Positions 49,591-62,190 of a stretch of DNA of 64,000 nucleotides are shown in pieces (the stretch's first letter is position 1; each line of letters opens with the position of its first letter). Origin of the DNA: Pontederia crassipes (Eukaryota; Streptophyta; Magnoliopsida; Commelinales; Pontederiaceae); the NCBI GenBank assembly GCA_030549335.1, contig CM060188.1:5084001-5148000 (forward strand), in the 5' to 3' direction. Under the pieces are notes generated by a model. That model was given only the letters and a program-made list of their open reading frames with translations. It made no database searches and was not told the DNA's origin. Both the position numbers and the translations under genes were made by a program.

Positions 49591-51134
49591 AGCTCAATCA
49601 TTAGGCACATTAAGGACGTTTGACAGTATGGAAATTGCACCTAACCACAGGCCTGATTGGCGTATGTGTTGACGTAGAGAAATAAGAGGCCGACGCGGCT
49701 CTGCGCAGAACTTGGCAATGGCCTTGATGTGTACACCATGCATGAGTTCATATTCGATTTAATCCAGACCTCGAATAAAAACAATACATGCGTGCAGTGA
49801 ACTAGCTGTAGAAGACTGATATATAAAAAAAAATATATACATGTACGTGAGATGAAGGGGCGGAAGGCCACCAAAATGGATCTATATATAGTGGAATCAA
49901 AAGGCCAGGCACGGTGTCCTTCGTTGCGTTGCATGGAGCCAAAAACGGATGTGTAGGCCATGGCAGCGGCTTGAGGTTTTTGACTACCTTTCTCTCTTGT
50001 GAACGTAGGCAAGTTGGGCTTAATTTGCATATGGCGAGGGTTGGAATCATCTCCTGCTTGCTTTTTTAGGAGGACGAGTGCTGTGAGAGTTATCCCAAGA
50101 TGAGCCAGGGACAGCTAACCAACGTTTGGACTGGGATGCAACATCGCCTGTTCGCTTACAGGGGGCGTCTCATCATGATATTTGTTGCCCATAGATATTT
50201 AGCTATAAAAAAAGGTGCAATTTGTTCTTAAATCATATTGGCTTGCCAAGTTGCCATACATGACGTGCACATGGACGCTCTAACTCTAACAATATTTAAG
50301 TTTCAAAGTAGTTTCGTTATGTCTAATCACGAGATTACATGCTGACATATATATATTATACATATTGCAGACAGTTATCATAAACAACAGATGCTGTGAA
50401 GGGAATGTAACCAGATTAATTCTGTCATGCGAGAGCCTCGGTATTCTTTTTTCAGTCGTCAACTATCCGTATAGTGGTACCTACACGGCGCTACTAAGCG
50501 CACTCGTCACAGGTTGGAAAACAAGTCCACCATCGAGTCCAATTAATTCGATAAAGTTACTCTGAGTCACGTGTCTGACAGTGATAGATGAGAGCCTCAG
50601 TATTTTGGATGACCGAGAAACATTCCATTGTTTCTTGTTCACTTCAGGAAATTAAGTTGTTGCAACTTAAAATGGGCACAGCTGCTAAAAAATCTGTAGT
50701 TGAGTGCTGCTGGCAGGTTTTATGTGAAGGGCACTTATCAGTTCTGAATTCAAATTATCACAGACTTCAAATTATTGATGGTGTTCCAATGTTCAGTCAT
50801 AGGAGAGATCACAACTGGTAGGGGCTGCAATCTCCATCCTTTTTTATATTTATTTGTGCAACTAACAAATGCTTAATACTACAATGCATAAAACACCTAA
50901 AATGTTATCTCTTTATTATTCTATACCAAAATGTCACCGAGAGAAATGTAGATTTGACATGCTGCTACTGTGATATGTGACCAGGCTAATTATGAATGAT
51001 ATTTTGATCCGAATACCAGCTCTTTTTCTTTTCCTTTTTTTTTTTGTTTTTGTAATTCTTCGGGTTGCCACTTTATTGGGCAGGTCGTGGGACGATAGGT
51101 TTAGGGATCATTGTGGAAAAGAAAGAAACAAAGT
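49591..51134. other. Intergenic DNA
   Basis: No gene is supported. A 77-codon frame at 50588-50821 has no recognisable domain. Confidence 0.5.
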
Positions 51135-51346
51135 GGCTGTTTGGTGGTGATAGGAATAATTGTGGAAAAAAATTGACTCCAAAATGTTTCTTTTAAGAAT
51201 AAATCGGGAGCAGGAAAGTTTTAGAAAGAGACAAGAACATTTCTATTCCTATTTTATGTTATTCATGCAATAATTGAAAATAAGTTTGAATGAAAAAATC
51301 AGAACAAGGGAACTAATTCATACTTTGTTCTAAACCAAACAACCCC
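51135..51346. mobile_element. MITE, about 212 bp
   Basis: The ends GGCTGTTTGGTGG and, on the other strand, GGGGTTGTTTGGTTTAG are imperfect inverted termini of a common plant MITE style. AAAGT flanks both sides (51130-51134, 51347-51351). A 5-bp duplication does not fit PIF (3 bp) or hAT (8 bp), so the family is left open. Confidence 0.6.
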
Positions 51347-52139
51347 AAAGTGATCAACATAGTCAGAACATATTCCAGCAGAATATCTATTTGCTTTCTA
51401 CTGAATAATCACAAAATTATTACGAATTCGTACGGCCAAATGCATAGAAAATAGACATCAGCACATGAGAGAGAGGATGTTGAAATTCACAGTAAATATT
51501 GCTGCAAAAATTTTCCACAAGCATCTACATAACGATCTGCTGGAAGCATAATGAGTTTTAATTAACTGCCATGAAACTCAAAAGTATCTGACAGCGACAC
51601 AGAGCACCATTTGTCATATTACAAGGTTTCTTTTACCAGACAAAAATTATAATGAACAATAACCAAGATAATTATACTTAAGCCAAGTGGGGATTTAAGG
51701 CAAGAACTGTTATGGCAATATAGATGACTTCTCGTCCCCTTGCTTCAGTATCATGATACTCAGTTGGACATCAAGATAAACAATACAAAAGTCCAAGTGT
51801 GATGGTTGTTATCCTTATACAGCGTGAAAATAAATACACATAGCAAGTTAGCTACATTTAGACACTCGAGAATTGGCATTCAAGCAGAACTCATTTCTTC
51901 TCTGCCATCATTATCTGTAGCTTAAAACGTCTGTCTTCAAGTCAATAGAAAATCTTCAATTCTTGCCAACAAAAAGCCGGAATCCGACAACATGGATCCC
52001 ATCTGCAGGAGGCTTCAGTTCGAAACTAAGGAAGGCTCCATCTTGTTGCTGCTGCCCATATTTTTTCTCTTTTTTTTTATTTTTGAGGAGAAGCCCATAT
52101 TTTCCTTTGAGATACACATTATTGCATTTACAACATCAA
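51347..52139. other. Intergenic DNA
   Basis: No gene is supported; probably downstream of the receptor pseudogene. Confidence 0.5.
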
Positions 52140-55100
52140 TCATGCACGGTGGGGCATTTCCTTACTTGATAAGCATTGTACAGCAAGGGCTAACAGCTTA
52201 TCAATTGGTTCACGCTGAAATGGCTGCTGTTCATTGTATTTAAGGTATGGATCTACAATTTCATGAAATGTTCTATAATCAACTCTGCAAAAAACCAATT
52301 GTGAAGGATTTCTAGGTTTTGAACCCATAACTAATTCCAGTAGAATAAGACCAAAGTTACAGATGACATCAGTATCACCGGAGATAATATATGAACAGGA
52401 GCCATTTACCAAACCAGACTTCAAGAACTTGAAACCAGCAATTTTAGCAGCTGGGTGTAGAAATATCATACTGTAGGTAAGAAAGTGCACGAGCAACTTC
52501 AGAGGCAATATTAATTCTGAAGTACCAACTAAGACCACTGCCTTTCTCATTCCGTAGGTGCTCATGAAGTGTTCCATCTGTGAAATGCTCATGTACAACA
52601 AGAAGAGTGTCATTTGACTCAAAACAGTAACCAATGATGCGAGCAATATTTCTGTGAGAACTATGAGATAGAAGCTCCAATCTCTGCAAGACCCCTCTAA
52701 GATTTTGACGACTCTGAGATTTTACACTCTGAACGGCCACAAGGGTTCAATCACCCAGTACTCCAGTGTGTACAGCTCCATCAACAATGTCAGCCAATTT
52801 CTGTTCTTCAAAGCCTTCTGTGGCTTCATTCAGCTCTTCATATGTAAACTGACGAGTGTTTCATGCTGTCAAGGATCCCTGGAAGACAGCACGTTTCTAG
52901 ATTCCACATAACTTCCTTCAAAGGCTTTCTTAACAAAAGAAATAGTGCAATCATAGCAACAACTATAACTGCAGAGACAAGGACACCTGCTTGAAAGAGC
53001 TAAAAGTAGGGATGTATTAAACGAATTCCACATGGGAGGAGTTGATTTTCTCAGAAGAAATTTTACAAGACAGTAATAGACAAAATCGTGAAGACTAGAA
53101 ACAGTTTTACATAATATAATAATAGTAAAAGATGATGACAATGGTTTCTTTTTAAAATAAAAAGGATTATCTACTATAAGAAAAACCCATGATGGTCGAA
53201 TGACATAATACTAACCAAGAACTATTGCAACCCTCTCTTCTTGCAAAACGCCCCCTTGCAGCAGTCCTTGGCATCCTTTATTTGTATACTATTGTTGCAA
53301 GCTGCAAATAAAAGCCTTAATATAAGGGTCAAATAAATAAAAAGCTTAATACTGTTGCAACCTCGATAATATGGATTAATCGCGGTAACAATACAAAAAT
53401 ATAACTGCACAAATAAACCTTACAAGAAATCATAATATAGATAAAGCAAAAAAAGAAAAAATCTACGAAGGAAAAAAATAAGCTCATGGAAATCATAGGT
53501 TTGAAAAGGTCAGGAAAACACGTTCCTGATAATGAAAACACATAATCCAGAAATATCTTGGAAAAAAGATATGTCTCCTATTATAAGTTCCCATTGTTTC
53601 ACTATTCCTCCAAAAAAAAACCCTGGAAACATTGCTTCACTGGTCATTTACGTATAAAACAGCCTAAAAACATGCAAAACAGAGAAATTTGTGCACCAAT
53701 CTTGTGAACAAAGAAAATGCATTATTCATTGATAACTAAACAAAAGGATTAAAAAAGTGGAAATCAAAGAGAAGGAAATAAAAACATTGAGGAGGTAGGG
53801 GAGTGTGCTGTTACAATATAAAGTTAGGAATTGGCATCTGAGAGAAACATTTGAGTATCCAGTTTCAAATAGTCCAATCATGTCTAGCAACAAAAGTGGG
53901 ATTTCTTAAACTGAAAATTTTCATGTCATTCGTATTAGAAATTAATGCGAACTGAGAATTAAGTCCCTTTTATGATGTGTGATAAAAGCTAGGTATTTGG
54001 TAGCACTGTGGTTTTTTCCCATTCAATGAAAATGATACAAAGTGTCATATGTCAAATGATTGGTCAAACAATTGTATAGGGTGGTTCAACACCAAAGAAA
54101 AACAGGATAAGGTTGGCATATTAAAAAAAAAATCTTCCACGCATCTCATATTTCGATCCTCTCTATCATCCTATATCTCCACATTCCTCTTCCTCCATTC
54201 CCTGGCCCTCTTCAACCCTTACGAACACCCTAAGCCCTCCACCTCTGCCCGATTTTGAAGGACCCTGAGGCTGACATTTCCTTGTCCATTGTAGACTTTC
54301 CCTCTCTCTCTTCACCATCTTTCTATTTGACCCTTGTAACCCTTCCAAGCCCTCTTCCTCTGCCTCAGCTGGATTTGGCGCAGCCAGACATCATCTTTCT
54401 CGGTTCCTCTGCTTGTTGTAAATAACATTTTCTTCGGCACATGTCATGCATGAAAACCAGTCTGCTTGGAACTTAAATAATTTCATGTTATGTTCTTATA
54501 TGGATCCATCAGGATATGTTCTTTTCTTCTGCCTTTTCACTCTTTTGGTGTTGATTGCTTCAGTTTTACAAGAAAATATTTCCAAGAACTTCCTATGGAA
54601 ATGTTATGGGCAAAACATATTAGTATATTACCGAGAAAAGGAACCTTTGCGAAACATATTAGTTTAAATGCTGAGATTTTTTTATAAGAAAAACTACCAA
54701 ATCTATAAGCTCACTGTTCACTGCTACGAATTCAGAATTTACCTTTATTACTTAAATTTCAATTAGATTATTGGTAATGATATTAGAACAGATCTCTATG
54801 CAACTTCACTATTTTTTTTAAACGGAAGTTTACTATGTTATGTGATTATTCCCTCTGAATTGCAGTATACATTGTTAACAGAGGATCTTTTACTTGACAC
54901 AGAGGTCGAACATTGATAAAGAATACGTGGAACGCTAACACCTGTCACCAGTTTTGCCTCAAACAAATTGTTTATATAATCCAGATAAACAAGCCGTTTG
55001 ATCTATCAATATTCACTAATACGTCTAAATAGACTCAATACTTTTCCTATGAAATAGCCAGTGCATTTGCTTTCATAAATTCCTGAATTCCTAAACATTT

Positions 55101-55764
55101 TGTTGCAAACCACTGAAGCTATTAAATCATGTAGTAAAATCATCAAGCATTTGAAAGGCTTTACTCAAAGTCAAATATATGAGAGATCTAAATGTTTCGA
55201 AGAACAAAAGTGCAGAACTCACATTTGTAACAACCAACGCCTTGCGAAAAACCATCTCCAATGAAGTCAGCAATGCAAGCGCACCTTAATCCACCTTTCA
55301 CCGTGGTTGCATTGACAACGACGCCCCCCTCGGCGCATCCCGTCTCATTCCCATACCCACTCGGGACCGTCCATTCTACCTCGATCCCCCTCTGAGCGGC
55401 AACCCCGCCGCCTCCGTTCCCACTCGCAGGCCCCGTCTCCGCCCAGCTGGAGAAACCGCAGCATCCAAACTGCGCGAACACCGAAAAGGGGTCCCCGGCC
55501 TTCCACACACTCCCGTCGGACAACGAGTAGCGGAAACCATAGTTGGTCCTGCTCCCTTCGTCGCAGGCCCCGCCGGCCCCGACCCTGTCGCAGCCGGCTT
55601 TGCAGACCGACAATTCCTCGCAGTCGTAGAGTCGAAGCACATTATCGGTGGTCACGGCGAAAAACCGGCTGTAATGGGATTCCGAAGGCCATGGTGCAAA
55701 GTGGAACTGCGACTGTATCGGGACTTCGAAGGCCGGAGCGGATTCGATCGCGCGGTTGAACTAT
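52140..55764 (-). pseudogene. Wall-associated-kinase-like receptor, broken (At2g46850 type)
   Basis: An extracellular exon (about 55764-55223) has a Cys-rich WAK-type ectodomain (DNVLRLYDCEELSVCKAGCD, FAQFGCCGFSSW, GLRCACIADFIGDGF). A small Cys-rich exon lies near 53303-53245, a membrane segment VLVSAVIVVAMIALFLL near 52980, and a kinase-like part at 52848-52140 (FTYEELNEAT, SHRNIARIIGYCFE, LILLELVMGS). Damage: no start codon or signal peptide, as a TAG at about 55765 precedes the ectodomain; a TGA at 52747-52749 replaces a Gly codon before TLVAVQS; a break between membrane segment and kinase; a frameshift near 52455 where the HRD catalytic loop is missing; an early C-terminal end. VAVQ and AGFK replace the catalytic Lys and DFG, as in probably inactive receptor kinases, so the ancestor may already have been inactive. 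Confidence 0.85.
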
Positions 55765-56527
55765 CGAGTGCTGTTACGTTTTATAACGTTTTTAATTTTT
55801 ATAAAGAGAAAAATGTATACTGAGCATTATTAAGAACGTTTTAGAACTTAAAAGGAGCGTAGAAGACTCATTTTACTTATTATATTAATAAATATAAATT
55901 TAATTTAATTTAAAGTATATATTAAATAGTAAACATGATTAAGATCAAGATCATCAGATTATTTGGTCATGATTATGCTATTTTAACAAATATAATTAAT
56001 TCAACACTATAATTTATTTAGTTAAATTATCTCAATAAACATATATATTAATTCATCTAAAAATATATATGATTAATCTAAACATAAATTATAATTATAA
56101 AATTATTTAAATAATAAAAAATAAACACCATACAACAAAGTGTAGAACTTGGTGTTTTACGTACTCGTTAACCTCTTTTATAAAATATGCTACCAGACCA
56201 CGAGGATTGAAGGAGATAAATAAATCTCCTTTAAAATGAAACAAGATATATTGTTATATAATTTTGTACTTAATCAGGCAATCAGTTATATATTATTAAC
56301 TCTATATGGTATATGATATAATTTATAATATATAACAAAATGTATTTTAAAATATTTTATGTTAATGGACTCATAATATCTACTTATAATCCTAATGGAC
56401 TTATAATTACTACGCATTCTTATTATTTAGTGAACATATATGAGTTTCATCTAAGAGATTTTAATCATTGGCTGACGATTAGATAATTAAGATTCAAATT
56501 TCAACTAACTGAAGTTGATTGGAATAA
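55765..56527. other. AT-rich spacer
   Basis: No gene or clear element is seen. The receptor pseudogene is cut abruptly at its left edge. Confidence 0.55.
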
Positions 56528-57115
56528 AATAGGGCACTTAGATCGACTCGGTACGATTTGGGTAGATCCAATTGGATCGAAACCTTCCTTTTGTGTGTAT
56601 TAAATATATAATATTATAATAATTAATATTATTGAATTATGAATACAAAAAATAGAAAAAAATATAGATTACGTTTTTTGCCCTAAAATTTGTACTAATA
56701 AAAAAGTAAAAAATATTATACTATATGATATTATAATGATTATATATATAATAATTTTATATTTATATATAAAAAATTTATAATGTATGATTAAAGGTTT
56801 AAATATATATAAAAAAAATAAAAGCATGGTCGTTACATTTTGGCTCAAACCTTGTTGGATGCCTAATACGATTTGACTCCGCCCTGATAAAATCTCAAGC
56901 AAAAAAATATTTTTATTTTATTAATCATAATATTTTGTATTAGACCAAATTTTAGGGCAAAAAATATAATCGATATTTTATTTTTCTCTAAATTAATAAT
57001 GATCAATTATTATAATAGCATATATTTAACACACACAAAAAATTGGATGATCCGATCCGACTATGTGGTGCCCAAATCGTGTCGAGTGGATCCAAGTGCC
57101 TTTAGTTTTATTATT
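56528..57115. mobile_element. Foldback element with about 175-bp inverted arms
   Basis: The left arm (56528 to about 56700: GGGCACTTAGATCGACTCGG, CGATTTGGG, TTTTTTGCCCTAAAATTTG) is the imperfect inverted repeat of the right arm (about 56938-57115). About 240 bp of AT-rich spacer lies between them. A third arm, matching the right arm in the same orientation, lies at 61655-61850. It has no coding capacity; a target-site duplication was not identified. Confidence 0.7.
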
Positions 57116-57116
57116 T

Positions 57117-57415
57117 ATTATTTTAAGTTTTTAGTGAATGACTGTCGTTGGAATTTTAAAAAGTTGAATGATTGAAAATTTTGAAAAGTTAAATGACCAT
57201 GTAGATACAAAAATTAAGTTTAAATCTAACGTGTGGAGGAGAGAAAAATATTGACGTGGTGCCACAACATCCACGTCAACGCCATGCCAACGATCCACCA
57301 ATTGATTGACATAACCGATCGAGATAGCCGCGGTTAAAATATTTTTGAAGTTGGATGACTTTGATGTTATAAAGTGAAGTTGGGTGATTATATAGGAAAT
57401 ACCCCCTAAGTTATC
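57117..57415. repeat. Dispersed repeat, copy 1
   Basis: It matches 61855-62190 in the same orientation over shared words such as AAAAGTTGAAT, GAGAGAAAAATA, TTGACGTG, GATCCA, CGATCG and TTAAAATATTTTTGAAGTT, with many substitutions. In both places it directly follows a right foldback arm, so arm plus repeat form one unit. Confidence 0.65.
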
Positions 57416-57479
57416 CAATGTTTTACTTGAAACTTGGACATGAGTGATTCCAATCATAATTCAAATTACTTTATAAAAA

Positions 57480-58041
57480 AATTAGGGTAGCATGGTGTAA
57501 AGTGACATGGTTCTGATAGAGGTCGAGAGTCTCAAGTGGATCACAATTTTATGCCCTAGATCGATCCCTTCACCTGCTCCACTAATCCAAGTCACCATCA
57601 CCATTGTGACATTGCTTGCACCACTTAATGTGCCCACCGACCAAGTTATTCGCCTACCTCGATGATCGTAGTTGTCGTTGATGCCATCGAGCGAAGATCT
57701 CACCATTGAATATGCCCGAGGTCTTCGTCTGAATTGCATGGTGGCTCTAGCTGATCAAGTTCTTCGACTGCTACACTCATCGAAGTTGCCACTGCCTGAC
57801 GACTGAGGACCTCATCGACTATGAGTTCATCCTTCTTGTTCCTGAAGTCATTGACACAACGATCTCATCCTCCTCGTTCCTAAAGTCACTGATGTTGCAA
57901 TTAAACCATCTCACCAACGTCGTTGAACCGCGCTCTCCTCGCTGCCACCGATGATGCATCTGCCCTAGTCAAAGCCTCGCCTCCCTCACCTGAAGTCGTC
58001 TTCCCTCACCTGAGTTGAGTCGTCGTGCTCGCCTCGCTGTC
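57480..58041. repeat. GC-rich low-complexity block, left part
   Basis: It is rich in CATCG, CTCGCC and CCTCATC words and resembles the block at 1-460. It resumes at 59617-59767 after the 1.6-kb insertion. Open frames lack domains. Confidence 0.4.
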
Positions 58042-59616
58042 TGATGCGTGCAAAATATAGCACAAATATACTAGCAAGTATATTAGATCGTATCAAGTAA
58101 TAAAGAGTGAATAAGATGTCGATCCCCTAATGACTAATGACTTAATTTTTTTCTAAGCTAACAAGTCATAGGGAGGAAGTTAAATTCACGTTGTGTTGCA
58201 AAGAGAAAATAAAAGACATAAATTAACCAGAAATATAGAAGGAAAGATGTGTCTTTTTTCAAAGAATAGTCAATATATGATGAAGTTAGGGTACAGACCT
58301 TGTATCCCCTGGTTTGCTCTTAATTAACAATTAAAATATAATTAGATTTCTATGATGGAAAGATTGCTAATAATATAGGTTTCGATTAAGATAATCTAAC
58401 TATCACTATTATCAATAGATAAAAGATGTTAAACAAATCAACTTTTAATCTACGATAACAATATGATGCTTTTTAGATACAGGCCTATGTTGTTAAATAC
58501 TGAAACTAGTCAGATAATAGTCCACAATTCATGGCCTCAAATAGATCACCGAAAATTGATCTCAGAATAGCCGAACTTGGCCCACGCTCAAGGAAACCCG
58601 GCTCGGGTTGGGTCTGAAGAATCAGCGCACAGAAAACTCGGCTCAGGTTGCAGGACGCAGCCCGAGTTGCGTAGGTGCCCGACCTAGGTTGATCAAACTT
58701 GGCCTGGGTTCAATATAAAATAGATTATGACGATATTAAATTGATTATTATGCATAAAATTCACACATAATTATTGCAAAATAGCTAATAATAAACATGT
58801 AAATTTATCCAACCATGATACAAGCATTAAGCAAAGGCTGAACTTTGATTCACAAAAGTCTAAAATTTAGAATAATTCAAGAGCAAAACTAGCATTCAAC
58901 TTCAGTCTTCCCCTAACGATAAAACTACTCCATAGACAATCGTTTTGACATCAATACGAAATAGATAATCATGAAAGTTGCACTAAAAGTTACATAGGGA
59001 ACTCTCAGGAGTTGATTGATGCTTCTGATCCATTCCTCGATCAAGTGAACGTCGCAGAAGATTGCCGAAAAGAATGAAAAAAAAACTCTAGAACGCGTAG
59101 AAACAACAATGAACGACTTCTTCTCAGCGGCTAGGGCACATGAGGATGCGACCAAGGTCTCCAATCACTAGTATATTTATAGGGGAGGACTTCCCCCTAG
59201 GGTTGCACATAATTTTACGAGATTAATTTTGTGTCCAACATGTCGAAAACATCCACCGTCTGATATTAACATTATTGATAATACAAGCCGGCCTGGGTTC
59301 TTGCGACGTGCACAAAACGAGTCGAACTCGGTCTGGCCGGGATAGCCCGGCCCGAGTGTAAGATAAACTTGGCCCAAGTTCTTCAAACTTCCATATTGTC
59401 AGCCCTATTTGACCTCATTCTCCGTGTTCTCATGCTCCGGACTTCTCATTCCTTCGAAATAATGATTCCTGCAAAAGAAATAAAACGAGTATGAGTAGCT
59501 TTTGACTCTAACAAAATTTAGAGAATTAAATGAGAAAACAGATGCATGCCATGATAAAAACTATGGAAAATGACCTAAATGATGCATGTAAAACATGTAT
59601 AAATATGCATGCATCA
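58042..59616. mobile_element. 1575-bp insertion with TGATGC(G/A)TGCA ends
   Basis: It begins TGATGCGTGCAAAATATAG and ends ATATGCATGCATCA, giving 11-bp inverted ends with one mismatch and TG...CA termini. It interrupts the GC-rich block. The early stretch TCAAGTAATAAAGAGTGAATAAG and internal CCCGGCTCGGGTT and GCCCGGCCCGAGT words recur in dispersed plant repeats. TG...CA suggests a solo LTR, but the 5-bp flanks (CTGTC, CCGCC) differ, so the class is open. No coding sequence was recognised. Confidence 0.55.
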
Positions 59617-59767
59617 CCGCCCTCTGACTAAAGCACCGCTAAATTGTGCTTTCCTTGCCGCCGTCGCCAAACCATCTCATCGTTGTCGATGACCCACCTC
59701 CCCTCGTCTGAACAAAGTCACCAACACGTCGAATTACACTGAAACATGCTCGCCTTGCTGCGACTGA
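59617..59767. repeat. GC-rich low-complexity block, right part
   Basis: Continuation in style of 57480-58041 (CCGCCGTCGCC, CATCGTTGTCGATG) between the insertion and the CACTA element. Confidence 0.4.
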
Positions 59768-60568
59768 CACTACAATAAAATTGCCATTTTCCTACGGGCA
59801 ATTTCCGATGGATAGAAATCCGTCGCAATTTGCAACGGATTTTGCGACGGAAATATTTCCATCGGAATTTTCGACGGTTACAACCGTCAGAAATGAAAAT
59901 AATAAATTATGTAATTTATTATATTATTATTTTATTTTTTGACGATTAGAAATGTCGATATTTTTTACGAATATCCATCCGTCACAATTTTCGACGGCTA
60001 CAACCGTCGAAAATGAAAATAATTGATTATGTAATTTATTATATTATTTTTTTCGATCATTAGGAACGTCGATATTTTCAACGGATATCCATTCGTCGCA
60101 ATTTTCGACGGAATTTCTGATGGTTACAACGGTCGAAAATAAAAATAATAAATTATGTAATTTATTATATTATTATTTTATTTTTTTTATGATTAGGAAC
60201 ATCGATATTTCCGACGGATATCTTTCCACCGCAATTTCCGACAATCGTGACCATCGGTAAATGTATAATAATATAATATGAGAAGTATTTTATTAATATA
60301 ATTAGTGACGGTCCATACCGTCGTAATTTCCGACGGTTTCGACCGTCGGTAATAATTAGCGATAGTTCAAAATAGTCGGTAAAATAAAATATAAATATTA
60401 TATATAACTAAATATAGTATTTTATTTTTATAATTAAATAATCTTTTATGGTCACAACCGTCGGTAACTTTAAAAATAATTAATATTTACTTTTCCGACG
60501 GTCAAAGTCGTCGGTAATTAAAATTTTATTATCTCGCTTTTTTTCGTTTTCCAACTTTCTCATCTTTC

Positions 60569-60613
<45 letters not shown>

Positions 60614-61343
60614 ATATCTATATATACCCAATCCCACCCTTTACTTCTTTCCCTCTCTCCTCTCTCTCTCTCTCTCCCTGTCGGCGAGCCTCCCGACCGG
60701 ACGTCAAGTGGTGACCCTCTCCGACGTCCCTCTCCCCTTCTCTCTCTCTCAATTCGGCCCGGACCGCCAGGCAGCCGGATTCAGTCGTGTGTCGCCGAAT
60801 TCAGCCACGGGCCATCGGATTTGCCGCCGGCGGCCGGATCCAGCATCTGGCAGCGGGCGGCCGGCCAGCCGCTCGGCCGGCCGCCGACCTCGGCCGGTTG
60901 GCGGCTGGATCCGGCCGCTCGACCATTGGCAGCCGGATCTTGGCCGCTAGCCTTCGGATTGGCCGCCTAGTGGCCGAATCTGGTCGCTGGTCGCTGACCG
61001 CCGGCCGCCGGCGGTTGGCTAATTTTTTATATATTATAAAAATTCTTTGCAACAATTTTGACTTCAAAAGTTTCGGTGGTCGTGCGACGACTGCCGAAAT
61101 TTGAGCCGACCGCCGAAGTTTCGACGGTTTCGTCGACCGTCACAAATATCGGCAGTCGTGACCGCCGGACTTCCGTCAAAATTTCTAGCATTTTTTTCCC
61201 AACCGTCGAAAATTGATTTATGACGACCATTTTTCGGACGAATCAATTTCGTCAAAAAAACCGTCGGAAATCGTCATTTCCGACGATTTTCGAAAAATTA
61301 CAGATGGTTTCGACCGTCTGTAATTCCCATTTTTCTTGTAGTG
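59768..61343. mobile_element. Non-autonomous CACTA element, 1576 bp
   Basis: The ends are CACTACAATAAAATTGCC and TTTTTCTTGTAGTG, flanked by TGA on both sides (59765-59767, 61344-61346), a perfect 3-bp duplication. Subterminal regions carry dozens of CCGTCG, CGACGG and CCGTCGGTAA words in both orientations, the expected binding-site array of CACTA transposases. The core at about 60565-61020 holds (CA)n-(TA)n, a CT-rich stretch and a GC-rich CGGCCGG block. It has no transposase. It is an inverted relative of 62648-63849. Confidence 0.92.
60569..60611. repeat. (CA)n-(TA)n microsatellite in the CACTA core
   Basis: CA repeats to about 60582 then TA repeats to 60611, followed by TATATATACCC and a CT-rich stretch. 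Confidence 0.95.
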
Positions 61344-61654
61344 TGAACTAGCCGTGAACCACGTGCCTACTATAGTGAACTTCATATTTTGTTAATCCAC
61401 CATCAACCGTACAATATGCATTGGCTCTGAATGTAGGGAGCAATGTGCTACTTACTAAAGTGGGTAGCACGCCTATTAAATTCTTTTTGAGAGGGTTGAA
61501 ACTTGAAAGTGATATGATATTTTTTTGAAACAAATATTGACATTAATTATCTTATATCTTTAATCATACATTATAATTATCTTATATATATAAATAATTT
61601 TATTATATATCTAATAATGATATGATATATTATAATAGTTTTATTACTCCGAAT
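61344..61654. other. Spacer
   Basis: No gene is seen; AT-rich sequence leading into the foldback arm. Confidence 0.5.
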
Positions 61655-62190
61655 TTCATATTTTTTAGAAGTCTAAATTTTCAGGCAAAAAGTGCAATCT
61701 ATATTTTATTCTTCTATTTTTTTAATTCCATGATTTAATATTATAATATTATATATTTACTATACATAAAAAAATTTGAGTGGCTCGATCTGACTAGGTC
61801 ATTCTCAAACCATGACTGATCGATCTAAGTGCCTTACTTTTTTATTTTAAATTGTTTATGATGATCATGATTGAAATTGTGAAAAGTTGAATTAATGTGT
61901 CTGAAAAAATTAGAAAAGTTGAATCATCATGCAAATATAAATTGAAATTGAATAGAGAAGAGAGAAAAATACTGACGTGATATTATTTTAAATCTGACAT
62001 GAAGAAAAGAGAAAATGATGATGTGGTGCTATGTTGACATTCACATCATCATGACATGAGAGATCCATTGGTTAATTGACGATAATCGATCGCGATAACT
62101 GCGATTAAAATATTTTTGAAGTTTGAAGACTATGGTGACGTTACAAAGTGAAATTTGATGATCGTATTAGAAATTACCTCTAAATGGAAT
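61655..62190. repeat. Foldback arm plus dispersed repeat, copy 2
   Basis: 61655-61850 matches the right arm of the foldback at 56938-57115 (GGCAAAAAGTGCAATC, GGCTCGATCTGACTAG, GATCTAAGTGCCTTA). 61855-62190 then matches 57117-57415. The pair is in the same order and orientation as copy 1, more diverged, and its left foldback arm is absent. Confidence 0.65.

Noticed and set aside
55188-55655. Receptor ectodomain as a separate intact secreted protein starting at MTTDNV
   Set aside because: That Met lies inside the ectodomain; the frame continues upstream to a TAG with no signal peptide, so it is a truncated fragment.
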